A DNA stretch of 64,000 nt from DAIQRJ01 sp963708795. GTDB taxonomy: Bacteria > Actinomycetota > Actinomycetes > Propionibacteriales > DAIQRJ01. The translations under genes were made by a program, and so were the position numbers. Below are positions 61,174 through 64,000 of this stretch, piece by piece. Location: the NCBI GenBank assembly GCA_963708795.1, contig CAVPUH010000003.1, forward strand, positions 186,001-250,000, in the 5' to 3' direction. How positions within the stretch are numbered: the stretch's first letter is position 1; every line of letters begins with the position of its first letter. Below the pieces are notes generated by a model. It worked only from the letters and a program-made list of their open reading frames with translations. It made no database searches and had not been told where the DNA came from.

Positions 61174-61533
61174 ATGAACGCTCGATCATCGCCGACCGAG
61201 AGTGTCGTCCACCACCACCTGCAAGCGTTCCTGGAGCAACGCGGTATCGCCGCCATCGTGGACGACTACGCCGAGAATGCTCATTTCTACAGCGAAGCGA
61301 AGGTGTACGAAGGCAGACAGGAGATCCGCGGCTTCTTCGTGGACTTCTTCGATGCCCTGCCGGCCGGGGCCATCGACCGCTTCTCCCTCCGGAGCATGCA
61401 CGTCGACGGAAGCGTCGCCTACATCACCTGGAACGTCGGCAGTGAGATCCCGCTCGGGACCGACACCTTCGTCGTGCACAACGGCAAGATCCAGTCGCAG
61501 ACCTTCGCCATGTACGTGGAGCCGGCCCATTAG
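61174..61533 (+). CDS. SnoaL-like (NTF2-fold) protein
   Basis: A 119-residue NTF2-fold protein: VVHHHLQAFLEQRGIAAIVD, YAENAHFYSEAKVYEG, EIRGFFVDFFDALPAGAIDR and a final strand TFVVHNGKIQSQTFAMYVEP. SnoaL-like proteins act as polyketide cyclases, isomerases or unknown-ligand binders. I choose ATG 61174, which has GAGGAG 8 nt upstream; ATG 61168 is too close to that RBS. It starts 12 nt after the BBE oxidase and very likely belongs to the same operon. Oxidase plus cyclase-like protein suggests a shared small-molecule substrate. Confidence 0.83.
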   Translation: MNARSSPTESVVHHHLQAFLEQRGIAAIVDDYAENAHFYSEAKVYEGRQEIRGFFVDFFDALPAGAIDRFSLRSMHVDGSVAYITWNVGSEIPLGTDTFVVHNGKIQSQTFAMYVEPAH

Positions 61534-61615
61534 CTCCTCCTCGTCCTCACCTATGAGGGGCACACGCCGTCGTGGCCCGCGTAGGGTGGCGACCGATCGC
61601 CATCGCTCTGTTTTG

Positions 61616-61669
61616 TACCCGCGCCAGTGGGTAACTGACCAGAGTTGGATGCGGGCATCGTGTCCGCAT
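61616..61669. promoter_or_regulatory. Inverted repeats upstream of the aldo/keto reductase gene
   Basis: Two short inverted repeats follow each other. TACCC-N8-GGGTA (61616-61633) has the form of a dimeric regulator site, and ATGCGG-N9-CCGCAT (61649-61669) could be a second site or a leader hairpin. The reductase start codon is 30 nt further on. No cognate regulator is adjacent, since the TetR and SARP genes have different sites. Confidence 0.4.
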
Positions 61670-61698
61670 GTCCACGATCAGAGGAGTGCTTTCACCTG

Positions 61699-62682
61699 AT
61701 GCAATACACCAATCTCGGCCGCACCGGCCTCAGCGTCTCCCAGTTGTGCCTCGGCACCATGAACTTCGGGCCGGAGACCAACGAGGAAGACAGCCACGCG
61801 GTCATGGACTACGCCCATGAAGTGGGCATCAACTTCTTCGACAGCGCCAACGTCTACGGCGGGCGCGGCAAGACCGAGGAGATCATCGGACGCTGGTTCG
61901 CCCAGGGTGGCGGACGCCGTGAGAAGACCGTTCTCGCCACCAAGCTCTACGGCGACATGGAGGACTGGCCGAACGGCGGGAAGCTCTCGGCGCTGAACAT
62001 CCGCCGGGCCGCGGACGCCTCGCTGAAGCGTCTGCAGACCGACTACATCGACCTCTACCAGATGCACCACGTGGATCGGAACACGCCGTGGGACGAGATC
62101 TGGGAGGCCATGGATGTCCTGCGCCAGCAGGGGAAGGTCATCTACGTCGGATCGTCGAACTTCGCCGGCTGGCACATCTCCCAGGCCCAGGAGGCGGCCA
62201 AGAACCGGCACTTCCTCGGCCTGGTCAGCGAGCAGTCGGTCTACAACCTGGCGAACCGCTGGGTCGAGTCGGATGTCCTCCCGGCCGCTGAGCACTACGG
62301 CCTCGGCGTGATCCCGTGGTCACCGCTCGCCGGTGGCATGCTCGGTGGTGCCCTGGCGAAGCAGAAGGCCGGCACCGGCTCGCGTAGCACCAGCGAGCAG
62401 GCGGCGAAGGGCCTCGAGAAGAACCGCACGCAGCTCGAGGCCTACGAGAAGTTCTGCGCCGAACTCGGTGAGGACCCGGCCAACGTCGCGCTGGCCTGGC
62501 TGCTGACCCGGCAGGCGGTCGCGGCGCCGATCATCGGTCCGCGCACCAAGGAGCAGCTGACCAACTCGCTCCGCGTCCCGGAGATCGTGCTCGAGACCTC
62601 GACCCTCGACACGCTCGACGAGATCTTCCCCGCGCCGTTCCCGAACGGGTCGAAGCCGGCCCCGGAGGCCTACGCCTGGTAG
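61699..62682 (+). CDS. Aldo/keto reductase
   Basis: A 327-residue NADPH-dependent AKR, close to the YghZ/Kv-beta/auxin-induced group: TNLGRTGLSVSQLCLGTMNF, NFFDSANVYGGRGKTEEIIG (catalytic Asp and Tyr), VLATKLYGDM (catalytic Lys), DYIDLYQMHHVDRNTPWDEI (His), and the cofactor loop GVIPWSPLAGGMLGGALAKQ. The C-terminal IIGPRTKEQLTNSLRV binds the NADPH phosphate. The catalytic tetrad is complete. The start ATG 61699 has AGGAG upstream; the open frame before it adds 18 residues without support. Confidence 0.92.
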   Translation: MQYTNLGRTGLSVSQLCLGTMNFGPETNEEDSHAVMDYAHEVGINFFDSANVYGGRGKTEEIIGRWFAQGGGRREKTVLATKLYGDMEDWPNGGKLSALNIRRAADASLKRLQTDYIDLYQMHHVDRNTPWDEIWEAMDVLRQQGKVIYVGSSNFAGWHISQAQEAAKNRHFLGLVSEQSVYNLANRWVESDVLPAAEHYGLGVIPWSPLAGGMLGGALAKQKAGTGSRSTSEQAAKGLEKNRTQLEAYEKFCAELGEDPANVALAWLLTRQAVAAPIIGPRTKEQLTNSLRVPEIVLETSTLDTLDEIFPAPFPNGSKPAPEAYAW

Positions 62683-62721
62683 ATCGCCGAATCCGGGAAC
62701 CACCCGGCCGGCTCGCTACCC

Positions 62722-62780
62722 GTGGCCGCAGAACGCCCACAGCTGCTCGTCAGCTGCTCAGATGGGCGATCTGCGGCCAC
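62722..62780. terminator. Long hairpin between convergent genes
   Basis: GTGGCCGCAGA and its exact complement TCTGCGGCCAC flank an inner CGCCCA/TGGGCG pair, forming an extended interrupted stem. It lies 40 nt after the reductase stop and overlaps the last codons of the minus-strand glycosyltransferase. It is a probable terminator for the plus strand; the effect on the other strand is less clear. Confidence 0.6.
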
Positions 62781-64000
62781 GCTGCCGTCCATCCCTGCCG
62801 TGGCGCGCGACAGAGGTAGGTCGAGGCGTCGTCGCTCTCCTCGTTGGGGATGTGCTCCGCGTTGTCGACCTTCGCGAACAGGCGGCAGTCCGTGAGCTGA
62901 CGAGGCGGCCCGTCCTCGGACACGCTGACGACGACCGTCTTGTCCGCGGGCGGCGGACCCCAGTCGGCGAAGGCGTTGTGGCCGCTGTAGGCGGTCGGCA
63001 GACCGTGTGCGGCGCCGTACCGATCGATCGCCCCGGCCTCCCCGTAGTTCGACGTGAGGATCGTCGCCGCCGCCTGCTGATCGGGCGGCAGCGACGTGTA
63101 GGCAGCCGTCACCTGGTCGACGAGATCCGGCCAGCCGACAGTTTCGAGCTGATTCTCCGCGAGGCCCGACCAGGGCGGGGTGTCGGCGATCACCCGGGCG
63201 GGAAGCACGGGCAGGAACGCCGGGACCATGACCAGTGCGGTCACCACCGCGACGACCATGACCAGGACGCGCCTGTGAGTCCACCGCTCGATGGTCACCG
63301 CGCCGGCGGCGATCATGGCGGGGTAGGTCCCGGCCGTGTAATAGCCCTGACCGGCGGTCACCACGAAGACCACCAGCGCGACCAGCCAGACGACGACGAG
63401 CACCCGGTAGGTCCGCCACTCGGGCCTCCGCAGCAGCTGCACGAGCCCGATGATCCACACTGCGCCGCCGGCCGCCCCGAAGAGCACGAACTGAAGCCCA
63501 CCGAAGCCGATTCGTTCGCCGGCCTGCGAATACTCCGCGTGGATCTCCCTGGAGATCGTCAATTGCGGCCAGCCGTTCCTCGCCTGCCAGATCAGGTAGG
63601 GCGACCAGAGGGCGAGCGCCACGAGTCCGCCGATCCACAACCATGGGCTGCGAAAGTGCCAGCGGGCCGACGGCACCAGCACCAGCCCGACCGCGATGCC
63701 GAGGATCAGGACAGCGGGAAGTGCCTTGTTGAGCAGGCCGATCCCCGCTACGACACCGATGACCAGCCACCACCGATCATCGCCGGTTCGCAGGAGCCGG
63801 AGCACGAGGAACGCGATCACGACCCACACGAGGAAGTCGAAGGTCGCGGTCACCACCAGGTGCCCGGCGCCGAGGGTGAACAGCCCGCCGCCGACGAGCG
63901 TCACCGCCAGCACCTGCGCGAACGTGCGGCCACCGAGCTCGCGGGCCGCCAAGGCACCGAACAGCCCACTCGCGAGTGCCGCCGCCATCGCCGGAATCCT
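62750..64000 (-). CDS. GT39/ArnT-like membrane glycosyltransferase, C-terminal part (cut by window edge)
   Basis: At least 416 residues are inside the window, and the frame is still open at 64000. The protein has about eight transmembrane helices and a C-terminal periplasmic domain: VVIAFLVLRLLRTGDDRWWL, GLLNKALPAVLILGIAVGLV, PYLIWQARNGWPQLTISREI (a conserved motif of the family), GYYTAGTYPAMIAAGAVTIE and NYGEAGAIDRYG in the outer domain. It matches the PMT/ArnT-like dolichyl-phosphate-sugar protein or lipid glycosyltransferases. The catalytic DE-type motif of the first loop would be in the part beyond the window. ATG 63988 seems to be an internal methionine. Confidence 0.85.
   Translation of the reverse strand, partial: RIPAMAAALASGLFGALAARELGGRTFAQVLAVTLVGGGLFTLGAGHLVVTATFDFLVWVVIAFLVLRLLRTGDDRWWLVIGVVAGIGLLNKALPAVLILGIAVGLVLVPSARWHFRSPWLWIGGLVALALWSPYLIWQARNGWPQLTISREIHAEYSQAGERIGFGGLQFVLFGAAGGAVWIIGLVQLLRRPEWRTYRVLVVVWLVALVVFVVTAGQGYYTAGTYPAMIAAGAVTIERWTHRRVLVMVVAVVTALVMVPAFLPVLPARVIADTPPWSGLAENQLETVGWPDLVDQVTAAYTSLPPDQQAAATILTSNYGEAGAIDRYGAAHGLPTAYSGHNAFADWGPPPADKTVVVSVSEDGPPRQLTDCRLFAKVDNAEHIPNEESDDASTYLCRAPRQGWTAAWPQIAHLSS

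Noticed and set aside
56463..62682. Complete secondary-metabolite biosynthetic gene cluster
   Set aside because: There is a regulator, an oxidase, a SnoaL-like protein and a reductase, but no synthase, synthetase, terpene cyclase or RiPP precursor. The reductase also has its own regulatory region.

Overview
The window is chromosomal DNA of a high-G+C Gram-positive bacterium (Actinomycetota). The signs are GC-rich third codon positions, many GTG starts, frequent leaderless promoters (TANNNT then 5-7 nt then GTG/ATG), a DevR/DevS (DosR/DosS) hypoxia system, a DUF222/HNH (13E12-type) gene, mycothiol-type DinB and TIGR03086 proteins, and an actinobacterial carotenoid cluster with a heterodimeric lycopene cyclase (CrtYc/CrtYd). 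A member of Mycobacteriales or a close relative is likely, but the genus cannot be fixed from this sequence. I saw no rRNA, tRNA, transposase, integrase or CRISPR array.

Layout. 0-2.3 kb: a DevS-like sensor kinase (cut by the window edge), a DosR-type operator, a DoxX-like membrane protein and the partner regulator DevR. 2.4-12.6 kb: mostly single-gene housekeeping and detoxification functions (PIG-L deacetylase, 2-hydroxyacid dehydrogenase, GNAT, aminoglycoside-phosphotransferase fold, VOC, a MOSC-flavoreductase-ferredoxin fusion, a tyrosine-phosphatase-like enzyme, a secreted ScyD-like propeller) plus a collapsed Na+/H+ antiporter. 12.6-13.2 kb: a non-coding stretch with an AT-rich promoter region and a tandem repeat. 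13.2-31.7 kb: a truncated haemoglobin-ankyrin fusion, VOC proteins, small membrane proteins, glutamate decarboxylase, DUF2254, an AAA+ ATPase, a small basic protein, a fructosamine-kinase-fold enzyme next to a phosphoenolpyruvate-mutase remnant, and several oxidoreductases. 31.8-43.5 kb: a PAS-GGDEF-MEDS signalling protein, a ribosomal-protection GTPase, the DUF222/HNH gene, a luciferase-like monooxygenase, YjbQ, a membrane pseudokinase-flippase and a Vps62-domain membrane protein.

43.5-51.7 kb is the most coherent block. It is a carotenoid cluster of two convergent operons, idi-crtE-crtI-crtB-crtV on the plus strand and crtYc-crtYd-crtT-crtU on the minus strand. It has the gene order of the crtEIBV/crtYTU cluster of Streptomyces griseus, with crtY replaced by crtYc+crtYd. 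Isopentenyl diphosphate would pass through GGPP, phytoene, lycopene and beta-carotene to an aromatic (isorenieratene-type) carotenoid. 51.8-64 kb holds a second fructosamine-kinase-like protein divergent from a phosphatase, DinB-type proteins, a TetR regulator with its divergent TIGR03086 target, a 1075-residue SARP/AfsR-type regulator followed by a BBE-type flavoprotein oxidase and a SnoaL-like protein, an aldo/keto reductase and the C-terminal part of a GT39-type glycosyltransferase.

Caveat for all users: at least 17 single-frame shifts interrupt otherwise well-conserved genes. Fifteen lie between 35.0 and 49.5 kb, and most are one-base insertions without accompanying stop codons. This looks more like base-calling error than gene death, so genes typed here as frameshifted pseudogenes may be intact in the organism. 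The Na+/H+ antiporter and the phosphoenolpyruvate-mutase remnant, by contrast, have lost large segments and look truly dead.
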